A stretch of DNA of 64,000 nt from Rhizobium sp. Leaf453 (lineage in GTDB: Bacteria > Pseudomonadota > Alphaproteobacteria > Rhizobiales > Rhizobiaceae), in NCBI RefSeq assembly GCF_001425605.1, contig NZ_LMRG01000026.1, positions 248,001 through 312,000 on the forward strand, in the 5' to 3' direction. The stretch's first letter is position 1. Each line of letters begins with the position of its first letter. A program made the position numbers and the translations under genes. Below the pieces are notes generated by a model that was not told where the DNA came from, did not search any database, and was given only the letters and a program-made list of their open reading frames with translations. This document shows, piece after piece, positions 19,492 through 28,176 of this stretch.

Positions 19492-19845
19492 TCATTTCTT
19501 TTCCATGACGCATTGCAGCGGATGCTGGTGTTCGCGCGCGAAATCCATCACCTGCGTCACTTTGGTTTCGGCAACTTCGTAGGTGAAGACGCCGCATTCC
19601 CCCACGCCGTGATTGTGAACATGCAGCATGATCAGTGTTGCCGCTTCGCGATCCTTCTGGAAAAAGCGCTCCAGGATGTGGATCACGAATTCCATTGGCG
19701 TGTAGTCATCATTCAAAAGCAGAACGCGGTACAGGCTCGGCTTCTTGGTCTTCGGCTTTGTCCGCGTAATGACAGACGTGCCGCGGTTGGTATTCGAACC
19801 ATCCCCGTCGCTGTCATTTTGCATCCGGACCGGCATGGCGATCAT
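19492..19845 (-). CDS. clpS: ATP-dependent Clp protease adaptor ClpS
   Basis: A 117-residue N-recognin that delivers N-degron substrates to ClpAP. A flexible N-terminal segment is followed by the ClpS core: [20 protein letters not shown] (substrate pocket Asn/Asp and Met), [18 protein letters not shown] and [12 protein letters not shown]. The start is either the ATG at 19845 or the ATG at 19836; no strong ribosome-binding site decides. It is the gene directly upstream of clpA. Confidence 0.95.
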   Translation of the reverse strand: MIAMPVRMQNDSDGDGSNTNRGTSVITRTKPKTKKPSLYRVLLLNDDYTPMEFVIHILERFFQKDREAATLIMLHVHNHGVGECGVFTYEVAETKVTQVMDFAREHQHPLQCVMEKK

Positions 19846-20022
19846 TCTACTTCATTCCCTTGTCGAGCCGCAAATGCCTCGGCGACAATCCCGGCCTGTT
19901 CGTGACACATAATCTAGTGGTTCTTTTTCGGATTTTAAGGCTGTTCTTCTGCACTGCAATCATATTTGCATGATCTGGTGCGAGAGTGACCAACTTTCTT
20001 GGGGCATTTCCGAGTGCCAACA

Positions 20023-20055
20023 AAGAAAAACCGGCCGCGGAGGGTCGCGACCGGT
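20023..20055 (-). terminator. Terminator downstream of the phasin gene
   Basis: Stem accggccgcg (20030-20039) and cgcgaccggt (20046-20055), ten bases with one mismatch, followed on the minus strand by TTTTTC. It lies 34 bases after the phasin stop. Confidence 0.8.
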
Positions 20056-20088
20056 TTCTCAGAAATTCGGAATTGCCTGATGGCAATA

Positions 20089-20442
20089 TCAGGCGGCAGC
20101 GGCAGCCTTGACGGCGGCGGTCGCCTTGGCAACCGGGGCTTCGTATGGCTTGTAGGTGTCCTTGGCGAGGTCGGCATACATTTCGCCGAGCTTCGTCGCC
20201 TCTGCAACGTAGCCCTCATAAGCGGACTTGACGTAGTTCGTCTGCAGCTCGAAGGCGGCTTCGACACTCTTCACCGAGCTGATCTTTTCGATGTGCGCGA
20301 CGCTGTCCTCGAATGCCTTCTTCGAGTAGTCGGCGGCTTCGGTGGCGATCGCCTGGAAGGCCTTCGTCAGCGCTGCGTAACTCTTCAGCAGCGTGTCGAT
20401 GTTTTCTTTGTTCTTCTTGTTCGCATCTTCGAAATTGAACAT
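20089..20442 (-). CDS. Phasin family protein (polyhydroxyalkanoate granule-associated)
   Basis: 117 residues from the ATG at 20442 (MFNFEDANKKNKEN), with GGAG ten bases upstream. It is an amphipathic all-helical protein with the phasin core (DTLLKSYAALTKAFQAIATEAADYSKKAFEDS, split here by family-like spacing) and an Ala-rich C-terminus (ATAAVKAAAAA). Phasins coat PHA granules and limit their size. The longer open frame upstream crosses the promoter and is not coding. The promoter region carries two TGC-N3-GCA sites expected for the PHA regulator PhaR, and a terminator follows, so the gene is monocistronic. Confidence 0.87.
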   Translation of the reverse strand: MFNFEDANKKNKENIDTLLKSYAALTKAFQAIATEAADYSKKAFEDSVAHIEKISSVKSVEAAFELQTNYVKSAYEGYVAEATKLGEMYADLAKDTYKPYEAPVAKATAAVKAAAAA

Positions 20443-20479
20443 CAGGGTGCTCCTTTTTTTGATGGCCCACGATTGTGAC

Positions 20480-20508
20480 AATTTATGTGCACCGCACAAT
20501 AAAGTCAA
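20480..20508 (-). promoter_or_regulatory. Probable phasin promoter
   Basis: On the minus strand TTGACT (complement of 20503-20508) and TAAATT (complement of 20480-20485) are exactly 17 bases apart, 38 bases before the ATG. The spacer contains a palindromic PhaR-like site, so binding there would block RNA polymerase. Confidence 0.5.
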
Positions 20509-20525
20509 TATACACGTGCACCGCA
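20487..20525. promoter_or_regulatory. Two TGC-N3-GCA operator-like sites (candidate PhaR/AniA binding)
   Basis: Two direct copies of gtgcaccgca at 20487-20496 and 20516-20525, starting 29 bases apart. The first extends to tgtgc-acc-gcaca, a perfect 5-base palindrome. PhaR of PHA-producing bacteria is known to bind TGC-rich palindromes upstream of phasin genes; assignment here is by context. Confidence 0.55.
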
Positions 20526-20676
20526 ATAAAACCCTATGATTGCAACGTCTTGATGAAGGCTGGACGAAAATTGCCGACTTTTAACCGAAAAATAAACCAA
20601 AAGTATGACTTTATGCAAAAACCCGGCCTGGCAAGCCAGAACCGGGTTCAAATCACCACGCAACCTTTACAAGCAA

Positions 20677-20880
20677 TTAAAGGTCGATATCGAGAATAGC
20701 CATCGAAAAGTTGTAGGAGAGTTCACCATCTTCCTCGTCGCGGAAAACGACGCCGAGAAACTCGTCGCCCAGGTAAACCTCGGCGGATTCGTCCTTCTTC
20801 GGCCGCGCCTTGACGATCATAGACTGATTGAACGTGCGCTTGAAATAGGCTTCCAGCTTTTTGATTTCTTCGGGCTTCAA
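20677..20880 (-). CDS. DUF3126 family small protein
   Basis: A small acidic cytoplasmic protein of unknown function (67 residues). The core LKPEEIKKLEAYFKRTFN and the strand pattern ending VYLGDEFLGVVFRDEEDGE fit the DUF3126 family of alphaproteobacteria. I prefer the TTG at 20880, which directly precedes KPEEIKKL and has GGAGA seven bases upstream; a GTG at 20922 would add 14 residues unlike the family. It lies downstream of cysE (93-base gap) and may be its operon partner. Confidence 0.72.
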   Translation of the reverse strand: MKPEEIKKLEAYFKRTFNQSMIVKARPKKDESAEVYLGDEFLGVVFRDEEDGELSYNFSMAILDIDL

Positions 20881-20973
20881 GTCATTTCTCCATAGCGGTT
20901 TGATTTGCGCCGCTTCTCGCACAGAGCTTCAATCGGTGTAAACCCCTGTCCGCCGCCAGCCGGCGATGGACGA

Positions 20974-21801
20974 TCAGATTTCGAAGGAAACGAGCAGTTG
21001 ATCCATGGAGCGGGACGGTTCGGAGCACCCGGCCTCGCCCACGACGCGCGCGGGAACGCCGGCAACGGTGGTCTTCGGCGGCACCTCCTTGAGCACGACG
21101 GAACCAGCCGCGACGCGCGAGCAATGACCGATATGGATGTTGCCGAGGATCTTTGCACCGGCGCCGATGAGAACACCGTTGCCGATCTTCGGGTGACGGT
21201 CGCTGCCTTCCTTGCCGGTACCACCGAGGGTGACGCCATGCAGGATGGAGACGTTATCGCCGATCACGGCGGTTTCGCCGACGACGAGACCGGTCGCGTG
21301 ATCAAGGAAAATGCCCTTCCCCACCCGCGCCGCCGGATTGATGTCGGTCTGGAAGACGGATGACGAGCGGCTTTGCAGATAGAGCGCAAAATCGCGGCGG
21401 CCACGATTCAGCAGCCAATGTGCCAAACGATGCGTCTGGATCGCATGGAAACCCTTGAAATAAAGGATCGCCTCAAGAAAACGGGTGCAAGCGGGGTCAC
21501 GGTCATAAACCGCCTGGATATCGACGCGCAGGATCGAACCCCATTCCGGCCAGTCCTCCAGCATTTCGGAGAAGGTCTGGCGCAGCAGGTTTGCCTGAAG
21601 ATCGGGATGATCGAGACGTTCGCAGATGCGGTAGATGACGCTGTCTTCCAACGAGCGCTGGTTGATGATGGTCGAATAGAGAAACGCCGCCAGCAACGGA
21701 TCCTGCTGGGCCGCGATCCGGGCCTCCTCCTGCAGACTGTCCCAGATCGGGTCCATGGTCTTCACGGTCTCGGTCGGGCGTAGATCAGTCCTGGCGACCA
21801 T
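20974..21801 (-). CDS. cysE: Serine O-acetyltransferase CysE
   Basis: The enzyme making O-acetylserine from serine and acetyl-CoA, first step of cysteine synthesis. The 275-residue protein has the N-terminal helical domain (DPIWDSLQEEARIAAQQDPLLAAF, split by family spacing) and the C-terminal hexapeptide beta-helix: IFLDHATGLVVGETAVIGD, LHGVTLGGTGKEG and DRHPKIGNGVLIGAGAKILG. The C-terminal end ...LLVSFEI resembles the Ile-ending tails that bind cysteine synthase. GAAGGAGAG precedes the ATG. Confidence 0.96.
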   Translation of the reverse strand: MVARTDLRPTETVKTMDPIWDSLQEEARIAAQQDPLLAAFLYSTIINQRSLEDSVIYRICERLDHPDLQANLLRQTFSEMLEDWPEWGSILRVDIQAVYDRDPACTRFLEAILYFKGFHAIQTHRLAHWLLNRGRRDFALYLQSRSSSVFQTDINPAARVGKGIFLDHATGLVVGETAVIGDNVSILHGVTLGGTGKEGSDRHPKIGNGVLIGAGAKILGNIHIGHCSRVAAGSVVLKEVPPKTTVAGVPARVVGEAGCSEPSRSMDQLLVSFEI

Positions 21802-21902
21802 TGCCGCTCTCCTTCGTCTTCATCGGTCTGTCAGCTTATAGGGCAAATCGCGCCGGATATAAATGGCCCCGGCTGAAATGACACAATGTGCCCTTGATCA
21901 TC

Positions 21903-22688
21903 TCAGGGGTGCCCAATCCCGGCAAGGAAGTCCAGGGCGGCCTTCTTGAACACCCTATCGCCGACCGCCAGCATGTGGTCGCGGCCGGGTATATCCAGCG
22001 CGATCGCATTCGGAATAAGCACCGCCAGTTCCTGGCCGGAACCGGCAATATCGTCCTTCGTGCCGACGCCGATCAAGACGGGAACATCGATCTTCGCGAT
22101 GTCTTCCGCCGAGATCAGGTCACGGGATGTCTGTATGCAGGCCGCAAGCGCCAGCCTGTCGCTTTTTGTCTGGTCGGCAAAGGCGCGGAACATGCGACCG
22201 CGCGCATCCGTCACAACATCCAGCGATGGCGCCAGCAGGGCATCGGCGATCGGATCCCAGTCCCCGACCCCGGTGACAAGACCGATACCAAGCCCACCCA
22301 GAATGAGGGAGCGAACCCTGTCGGGATATTTGAGCGTCAGATAGGTCGAAATGCGCGCGCCCATCGAATAACCCATGAGATGGGTATCGGGTATGCCGAG
22401 GTGATCGAGCAATGCGACCGCATTGGCCGCCATCCGCCGGATATAATAGAACTGCGGGTCATGCGGCTTGCTGCTGGCGCCATGTCCGGGATTGTCGAGC
22501 GCGATGACACGGTAACCGGCGTCGCCCAGCGTCTTCAACCAGCCCGGATAGACCCAATTGACATTGGCGCTGGAGGCGAAGCCATGGATCAGGAGAATGG
22601 GCTCACCGGACGGGTCCCCCTCATCGAAATAGGCGATATCCAGCCCATCATGGCGGAAGGTGGAAAAAGAGGGCGGGTTCAGATTCAT
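21903..22688 (-). CDS. Alpha/beta-fold hydrolase
   Basis: 261 residues. The fold is evident from LLIHGFASSANVNWVYPG (oxyanion-hole HGF), ALDNPGHGAS, the nucleophile elbow GYSMGA (Ser near residue 114), an Asp in VGTKDDIAGSG and a His in GRDHMLAVG. No signal peptide. The substrate is unknown; the sequence resembles esterase/3-oxoadipate-enol-lactonase-like hydrolases. It is divergent from the zinc-finger and monooxygenase genes. Confidence 0.85.
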   Translation of the reverse strand: MNLNPPSFSTFRHDGLDIAYFDEGDPSGEPILLIHGFASSANVNWVYPGWLKTLGDAGYRVIALDNPGHGASSKPHDPQFYYIRRMAANAVALLDHLGIPDTHLMGYSMGARISTYLTLKYPDRVRSLILGGLGIGLVTGVGDWDPIADALLAPSLDVVTDARGRMFRAFADQTKSDRLALAACIQTSRDLISAEDIAKIDVPVLIGVGTKDDIAGSGQELAVLIPNAIALDIPGRDHMLAVGDRVFKKAALDFLAGIGHP

Positions 22689-22859
22689 GGCGAGCAGTCC
22701 TGTTTTGCGCAGAACCTAAGACACCTGCCCTGCGACGAAAACCCCGCAGCGCCAAAAAACGCGGGGGCGCGGCATCTTTGCAGCTACACTTTTGACGCAA
22801 AACTTTCTATGGTGCCGCCGAATTCGACCTTCTTTCAGACGACGCAAGTGGAGCAGCAT

Positions 22860-23105
22860 ATGGCCGGTCACGGTATTCCTCATTTCCAGAACGACGGCGG
22901 TCACGCGGTGATCGAGATCGGCGTGAAGGAATTCATGTGCACCGGCGCGTCCGTGCCCTACGACCACCCGCATATCTATATCGACATGGGCGACGATAAC
23001 GAGAAGGTCTGTTCCTATTGCTCGACACTCTACCGCTACAATGCCAAGCTTCATGCCGACCAGACAGTGCCTGATGGCTGCACTTTCAACACCAAGGCTG
23101 CCTGA
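22860..23105 (+). CDS. Zinc-finger (zf-CHCC) domain protein
   Basis: 81 residues from the ATG at 22860 with GTGGAG upstream. The zf-CHCC pattern is present: one Cys in EFMCTG, a His in DHPHIYIDMG, and the pair CSYC, similar to the small Zn-binding NDUFS6-like subunit of complex I and its bacterial relatives. Its role in bacteria is uncertain. It precedes the flavin monooxygenase by 24 bases on the same strand. Confidence 0.8.
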   Translation: MAGHGIPHFQNDGGHAVIEIGVKEFMCTGASVPYDHPHIYIDMGDDNEKVCSYCSTLYRYNAKLHADQTVPDGCTFNTKAA

Positions 23106-23129
23106 GCGCATCCGGCGAAACGTACGATC

Positions 23130-24290
23130 ATGACGCAAAGCGGGCCGGTCGCGATTGTTGGAGCCGGGATCGCCGGACTGACGGCTGCCCTGAGTTTCGC
23201 GTGCAAGGGCATAGCCGTCGATATCGTCGACCAGCGCCCGGCACTGACAGAGGTCGGCGCCGGTCTGCAACTGTCTCCCAACGCGACGCGTATTCTCGAC
23301 CGGCTCGAGCTGGCATCAAGGCTTGAGCAGGTTTGGAGCGAGCCGACATCGGTCAATCTCGTTGATGGCGCTTCGCTACGCACGGTCGCTTCCGTGCCGT
23401 CGGGCAAATTTGCGCGCGATCGCTGGAATGCGCCCTACGGCGTCCTGCACCGGGCCGATCTTCAAAAGATTCTTCTCGATGCGGTCGAAGCCAATCCACT
23501 CTGCCGCGTGCATCTTGGTATCAGGATCGAAGGCGGTGCACGCGAAGCCATCTCTGGCCTGCTCGGCGCGAAACCGAGACTTGTCGTCGGTGCCGACGGC
23601 GTCTGGTCACGCCTGCGCAATGAGGTCCAAGGTGCTGGCAAAGCAATATTTTCCGGCAATGTTGCCTGGCGCTTTACCTTAGGGGAGGCGCTGGCTCCCC
23701 CTGCCCTTGATTTCACCAAGGTGACCGCCTTTCTCGGCGGCGGCGCCCACCTTGTCGCCTATCCGCTGCAGCGGACGCGCAACTTCAATATTGTTGCGAT
23801 TGCAAGCGGCCGCAGCACTGGCGAAGTGCGGGATGTCTCGCCGGCGCCCGAAGGCACGCGAGACGATTGCATCGCTGCTTTTCGCGGCTGGCATCCGCAA
23901 ATCATCGAGGCGCTCGGCAAGGCAGAAGCACCGACCCTCTGGCCACTCTACCAAGTTACCGACGGCGGCTGGAACCAAGGCGATGATATCATTCTGATTG
24001 GCGACGCGGCCCATGCGATGATGCCGTTCGCCGCCCAAGGCGCGGCGATGGCAATCGAGGATGCTTTCGAGCTTGCCTCCTTCATCTCCAGAGACCTGCC
24101 GCTTGCAGCGTATGTGGCCCACCGTAAGGCGCGGATCGGGAAGGTTCGCGCGCGCGGAAATTTCAACCGTTTTGCCTACCACGCGCGGGGCCCGGTCAGG
24201 CTCGGCCGCGATCTCGTGCTGTCACTGCGGCGGCCGGAACGCTTGGCCGCCGATTTCGATTGGCTCTACGGCTATGAGCCGCAGGACTGA
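23130..24290 (+). CDS. FAD-dependent monooxygenase (salicylate-hydroxylase-like)
   Basis: 386 residues of the class A flavoprotein hydroxylase family. The Rossmann FAD motif IVGAGIAGLTAAL is at the N-terminus, the DG motif at VVGADGVWSRLR, and the second FAD contact at ILIGDAAHAMMPFAAQGAAMAIED. These enzymes hydroxylate aromatic or related substrates using NAD(P)H and O2; UbiH-type ubiquinone hydroxylases are also related. The substrate cannot be inferred. The stop is 11 bases from the convergent metC. Confidence 0.85.
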   Translation: MTQSGPVAIVGAGIAGLTAALSFACKGIAVDIVDQRPALTEVGAGLQLSPNATRILDRLELASRLEQVWSEPTSVNLVDGASLRTVASVPSGKFARDRWNAPYGVLHRADLQKILLDAVEANPLCRVHLGIRIEGGAREAISGLLGAKPRLVVGADGVWSRLRNEVQGAGKAIFSGNVAWRFTLGEALAPPALDFTKVTAFLGGGAHLVAYPLQRTRNFNIVAIASGRSTGEVRDVSPAPEGTRDDCIAAFRGWHPQIIEALGKAEAPTLWPLYQVTDGGWNQGDDIILIGDAAHAMMPFAAQGAAMAIEDAFELASFISRDLPLAAYVAHRKARIGKVRARGNFNRFAYHARGPVRLGRDLVLSLRRPERLAADFDWLYGYEPQD

Positions 24291-24300
24291 GCGACAGCCG

Positions 24301-25491
24301 TCAAAGCGCCCGCGCGGCCGCAAAACCGGCCTCGATATCCTGGCGCAGGTCGGCCACGTCCTCCAGACCGATCTGAAGCCGGATCACCGGCCCTTCCGTC
24401 GGCGCCTTGCAGATGCGGCGGTCGGAAAGCCCGACATGGACGGCGAGGCTCTCATAACCACCCCATGACCAGCCGAGACCGAAGATCGACAGGGCATCGA
24501 GGAAGGCATGCGCCTTCGGTTTGAACTGCTCAGGACTATCCACCTTGAGGACGAAGGAGAAAATGCCGCTGGAGCCGCTAAAATCCCGCTTCCACAAATC
24601 ATGTCCCGGAAAACTCGGCAAAGCCGGATGCAGAACGCGCGCAACATCATCGCGCTCTTCCAGCCAGCGGGCAATGTTCAGCGTACTTTCCTGATGCCGC
24701 TCGAGCCGAACGCCCATCGTGCGCAGGCCCCGCAGGATCTGGTAGCTGTCGTCGGGCGCGCCGCAGATGCCGAGCGCGATATTGGCCTCGTGCAACTGCT
24801 CCCAATGCTTGGCATTGGCGGAGACAGTGCCCATCAGAATATCGGAATGTCCGGACGGATATTTGGTCGCGGCGTGAATTGAGATATCGACACCGTGATC
24901 CAGCGGCTTGAAATAGAGCGGGGTCGCCCAGGTATTGTCCATCGTCACCACACAGCCGTGGCGATGGGCAACGGTCGAAATCGCCCGAATATCCTGCATT
25001 TCGAACGTGTTGGACCCCGGCGCTTCCGTGTGCACCAGCCTGGTGTTCGGCTTGATCAGGCTCTCAATACCTGCCCCGATCATCGGATCGTAATATTCGA
25101 CGGTGACGCCCAGCCGCTTCAACATCGTGTCGCAGAAATGCCGGGTCGGGAAATAGACGGAATCGACGATCAGGGCGTGATCGCCCGCCGACAGGAAGGC
25201 CAGGAACGGCACGGTGACGGCGGCAAGACCCGAGGGCACGAGGATGGTTCCTGCCGATCCTTCCAGCGCATCGATCGCCTCGCCGAGAGCGTCGGTCGTC
25301 GGCGTCCCGCGCGTGCCGTAGGAATATTTCTGCCCCCGCGTTTCCATCGTTTTTGCGTTTGGAAACAACACCGTCGAGGCATGCACGACGGGCGGATTGA
25401 CGAAGCCATGATAGTCAGAGGGGGAATTGCCGATATGCGACAGCCGCGTGTTCACGCCGGCGCCGGCGAGGAAGTCTTTCTTGTCACTCAT
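24301..25491 (-). CDS. metC: Cystathionine beta-lyase MetC
   Basis: A PLP-dependent Cys/Met-metabolism enzyme of 396 residues that cleaves cystathionine to homocysteine, pyruvate and ammonia. Visible: VNPPVVHASTVLFPN, YSYGTRGTPTTDALGEAI, the PLP-phosphate region ILVPSGLAAV, DNTWATPLYFKPLDHG and the PLP Lys in AATKYPSGHSD. The long insertion pattern and LGWSWGGYESL fit MetC of proteobacteria rather than MetB. It is divergent from aapJ, the same neighbour seen in other rhizobia. Confidence 0.94.
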   Translation of the reverse strand: MSDKKDFLAGAGVNTRLSHIGNSPSDYHGFVNPPVVHASTVLFPNAKTMETRGQKYSYGTRGTPTTDALGEAIDALEGSAGTILVPSGLAAVTVPFLAFLSAGDHALIVDSVYFPTRHFCDTMLKRLGVTVEYYDPMIGAGIESLIKPNTRLVHTEAPGSNTFEMQDIRAISTVAHRHGCVVTMDNTWATPLYFKPLDHGVDISIHAATKYPSGHSDILMGTVSANAKHWEQLHEANIALGICGAPDDSYQILRGLRTMGVRLERHQESTLNIARWLEERDDVARVLHPALPSFPGHDLWKRDFSGSSGIFSFVLKVDSPEQFKPKAHAFLDALSIFGLGWSWGGYESLAVHVGLSDRRICKAPTEGPVIRLQIGLEDVADLRQDIEAGFAAARAL

Positions 25492-25834
25492 GGGAATGTC
25501 CGATTATGCGAATTCATGGTCCGGCACTTTTCGGCGCGCCGCGCCAACGGGTCAAGAGCCAGTCCGATCAAAACCGATAAATCGCAAAAACAATGCTTCT
25601 GGCCGTTTTTTAAACAGAAAACTGCATCCGTCCCAAGAACACTGCCTAAACATGTGGCGTAGTTAACGATTATTGCAGGACGGCTCAGAAAATCGGCAAC
25701 GTGTCTTGACCCTGCGCTGTTTTGAGCATGAGATAGACGGTACTCGCGCCAGGAGGGTGGCGGGGGCCGCGCTTGCGCTGACACAGGCAGCAGGCGCGGG
25801 ACAAGAACAAAGACAACAGAAAAAGGTTCTAAAA
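25492..25834. other. metC-aapJ divergent intergenic region
   Basis: 343 bases without a supported gene. A good -35-like CTTGAC at 25705-25710 on the plus strand is followed 17 bases later by a weak TGAGAT, a possible aapJ promoter. No sigma-54 (GG-N10-GC) element of good quality was found. The last 30 bases hold the aapJ ribosome-binding site (AAAAGG). Confidence 0.4.
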
Positions 25835-26857
25835 ATGGCAAAACGAATTCTGACAGCGCTGATCGGCGCGGCCGTCATGGGGATTGGCAGCCAGGCATCC
25901 GCCGGCACTCTCGAAGATGTGAAGGCCAAGGGCTTCCTGCAGTGCGGCGTGAACGCAAACCTCGCCGGTTTCGGCGCGCAGGATTCTTCCGGCAATTTCG
26001 CTGGCCTCGATATCGACCTCTGCAAGGGCATCGCTGCAGCCGTTTTCGGTGATGCAACGAAGGTGAAGTACACCGCGCTTTCGGCGAAGGACCGCTTTCC
26101 TGCTCTCCAGTCCGGTGAAATCGATCTGCTGGCCCGTAACACGACCTGGACCGCCAGCCGTGATTCGCAGCTCGGCTTCGATTTCCGCGTCGTCAACTAT
26201 TACGACGGCCAGGGCTTCATGACCCGCAAGGACCTCAACGTCAAATCGGCGCTCGAACTATCCGGCGCCGCCGTCTGCGTACAGACCGGCACGACGACCG
26301 AACTGAACCTCGCCGACTACTTCAAGGCCAACAACCTGCAGTACAACCCGGTTGTCTTCGAAAAGCAGGAAGAAGTCGACGCCGCTTACAACGCCGGCCG
26401 TTGCGACGTTTACACCACCGACCAGTCGGGCCTCTATTCGATCCGCCTGTCGCTGTCGAACCCGGCCGATCACGTCATCCTTCCAGAAATCATCTCGAAG
26501 GAGCCGCTCGGCCCGGCCGTTCGCCAGGGCGATTCGAAGTGGTTCGATATCGTCTCCTTCACACACTACGCCATGGTGACCGCTGAAGAATTCGGCATCA
26601 CTCAGGCCAATGTCGAAGAGATGAAGAAGTCCGCCAACCCGGACATCAAGCGCTTCCTCGGTGAAGAAGAAGGCTCGACCATCGGTGCCGACCTCGGCCT
26701 GTCGAAGGATTGGGCTGTCCAGATCATCAAGGCTGTCGGCAACTATGGCGAAGCCTTCGAGCGCAATGTCGGCCAGGGCTCGAACCTGAAGATCGAGCGC
26801 GGCCTGAACGCCCTGTGGACCAAGGGCGGCCTGCAGTACGCTCCGCCGATCCGCTAA
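25835..26857 (+). CDS. aapJ: General L-amino acid ABC transporter, periplasmic binding protein AapJ
   Basis: The solute receptor of the Aap system, which imports a broad range of L-amino acids in rhizobia. 340 residues with a signal peptide (MAKRILTALIGAAVMGIGSQ, cleavage near ASA-GTLEDV) and the bacterial SBP_3 fold: LQCGVNANLAGFGAQDSSG, GLDIDLCKGIAAAVFGD, FPALQSGEIDLLARNTTWT. Start at 25835 gives the signal peptide; the longer open frame upstream is non-coding. A strong hairpin separates it from aapQ. Confidence 0.95.
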   Translation: MAKRILTALIGAAVMGIGSQASAGTLEDVKAKGFLQCGVNANLAGFGAQDSSGNFAGLDIDLCKGIAAAVFGDATKVKYTALSAKDRFPALQSGEIDLLARNTTWTASRDSQLGFDFRVVNYYDGQGFMTRKDLNVKSALELSGAAVCVQTGTTTELNLADYFKANNLQYNPVVFEKQEEVDAAYNAGRCDVYTTDQSGLYSIRLSLSNPADHVILPEIISKEPLGPAVRQGDSKWFDIVSFTHYAMVTAEEFGITQANVEEMKKSANPDIKRFLGEEEGSTIGADLGLSKDWAVQIIKAVGNYGEAFERNVGQGSNLKIERGLNALWTKGGLQYAPPIR

Positions 26858-26872
26858 TCGGTAAAGACGACC

Positions 26873-26898
26873 CGGAAGGCGGTTTGCGCCGCCTTCCG
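26873..26898 (+). terminator. Hairpin between aapJ and aapQ (mRNA-stabilising or partial terminator)
   Basis: Perfect 10-base stem cggaaggcgg / ccgccttccg with loop tttgcg, followed by tattcta and not by a T-run. Such a structure after a binding-protein gene usually protects or partially stops the upstream message. Confidence 0.7.
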
Positions 26899-26948
26899 TA
26901 TTCTAAAAATAACGCCCGAAAAACAGGGCGAGAAAACAGGGGATAGGT

Positions 26949-28175
26949 ATGGCAGTATTGGGCCTCAGCGATGGGGAGCGCCATCGCGCATCATCGATAC
27001 TTTATAATCCGGAATACCGGAGCTACTTTTTTCAGGTCCTGACGGTTCTGGTCGTTGTCTGGCTGATTTATCAGGCCTGGAGCAATGCCGCCGAAAACCT
27101 CGCCCGGTCCAACATGACCGCCGGTTTCGGTTTCTTGTCCGCACGTGCCGGTTTCGATCTTGGCCAGTCGCTGATCGAATACACATCGGACTCGACCTAC
27201 CGGCGCGCACTGCTCGTCGGCTTCCTGAATACGCTGCTTGTCGGCTTTTTCGGCATCATCACCGCGACCATCGTCGGCCTGCTGGTTGGTGTCGGTCGCC
27301 TGTCGAACAACTGGCTCATCGCCCGTCTGTGCACGGTCTATGTCGAAATCTTCCGCAATATCCCGCCGCTGCTGGTCATTTTCTTCTGGTACAAGGGCGT
27401 TCTGGCGATCCTGCCGGATTTCAAGCAAATCCGCCAGTCGGTACAAGACGCGAAAGCTGCCGACCCGAGTGTCGTCGATCCCTCCTTCATCATCAGCAAC
27501 CGCGGCATCAATTTTCCCAACCCGATCTTCGAACCGGGCTTCAATGCTGTCTGGCTCACTCTGGCGATCGGTATCGTGGCCTCGATCGCCTTTTCGATCT
27601 GGGCGAACCGACAGCAGATGTCCACCGGCAAGCGTCCACCTGTGCTCCTCGTTTCGCTCGGCCTCATCGTCGTCCTGCCGCTTCTCGTTTTCCTCGTCGT
27701 GGGAGCGCCGATCTCTTTCGATTATCCGGTCCTCGGGCGGTTCAACCTCAGCGGCGGCGGTCATATCAGCCCGGAATTCCTGTCACTTTATCTGGCTCTG
27801 TCGCTCTATACGGCGTCGTTCATCGCCGAAATCGTCCGCGCCGGCATCCGTGGTGTTCCGAAAGGACAGTCCGAAGCGGCGAATGCGCTGGGCATCCGTC
27901 CGTCGCGCTCGATGCGCCTCATCGTCCTGCCGCAGGCGCTGCGCATCATCATTCCACCGCTGACATCCCAATATCTCAACCTGATCAAGAACTCATCGCT
28001 CGCGGTTGCCGCCGGCTACGCCGACCTCGTTCAGGTCGGCAACACGATCCTCAACCAGAGCGGCCATTCGATCGAGATTATCGCGATCTGGATGATCGTC
28101 TACCTGACGATCAGCCTGACGACGTCGCTGTTCATGAACTGGTTCAACGCCAAGATGGCACTGGTGGAGCGCTGA
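26949..28175 (+). CDS. aapQ: General L-amino acid ABC transporter permease AapQ
   Basis: Inner-membrane permease, 408 residues, larger than typical His/Glu permeases, as is characteristic of AapQ. Several transmembrane segments; the ABC-interacting EAA loop reads [22 protein letters not shown] near residue 300. Ribosome-binding site AGGGGATAGGT. It stops one base before the ATG of aapM, so translation is coupled. Confidence 0.95.
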   Translation: MAVLGLSDGERHRASSILYNPEYRSYFFQVLTVLVVVWLIYQAWSNAAENLARSNMTAGFGFLSARAGFDLGQSLIEYTSDSTYRRALLVGFLNTLLVGFFGIITATIVGLLVGVGRLSNNWLIARLCTVYVEIFRNIPPLLVIFFWYKGVLAILPDFKQIRQSVQDAKAADPSVVDPSFIISNRGINFPNPIFEPGFNAVWLTLAIGIVASIAFSIWANRQQMSTGKRPPVLLVSLGLIVVLPLLVFLVVGAPISFDYPVLGRFNLSGGGHISPEFLSLYLALSLYTASFIAEIVRAGIRGVPKGQSEAANALGIRPSRSMRLIVLPQALRIIIPPLTSQYLNLIKNSSLAVAAGYADLVQVGNTILNQSGHSIEIIAIWMIVYLTISLTTSLFMNWFNAKMALVER

Positions 28176-28176
28176 G

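Noticed and set aside
20443-20526. N-terminal extension of the phasin gene (MRCTCILTLLCG...)
   Set aside because: It crosses the likely promoter and operator sites, and the internal ATG at 20442 has GGAG at good spacing.
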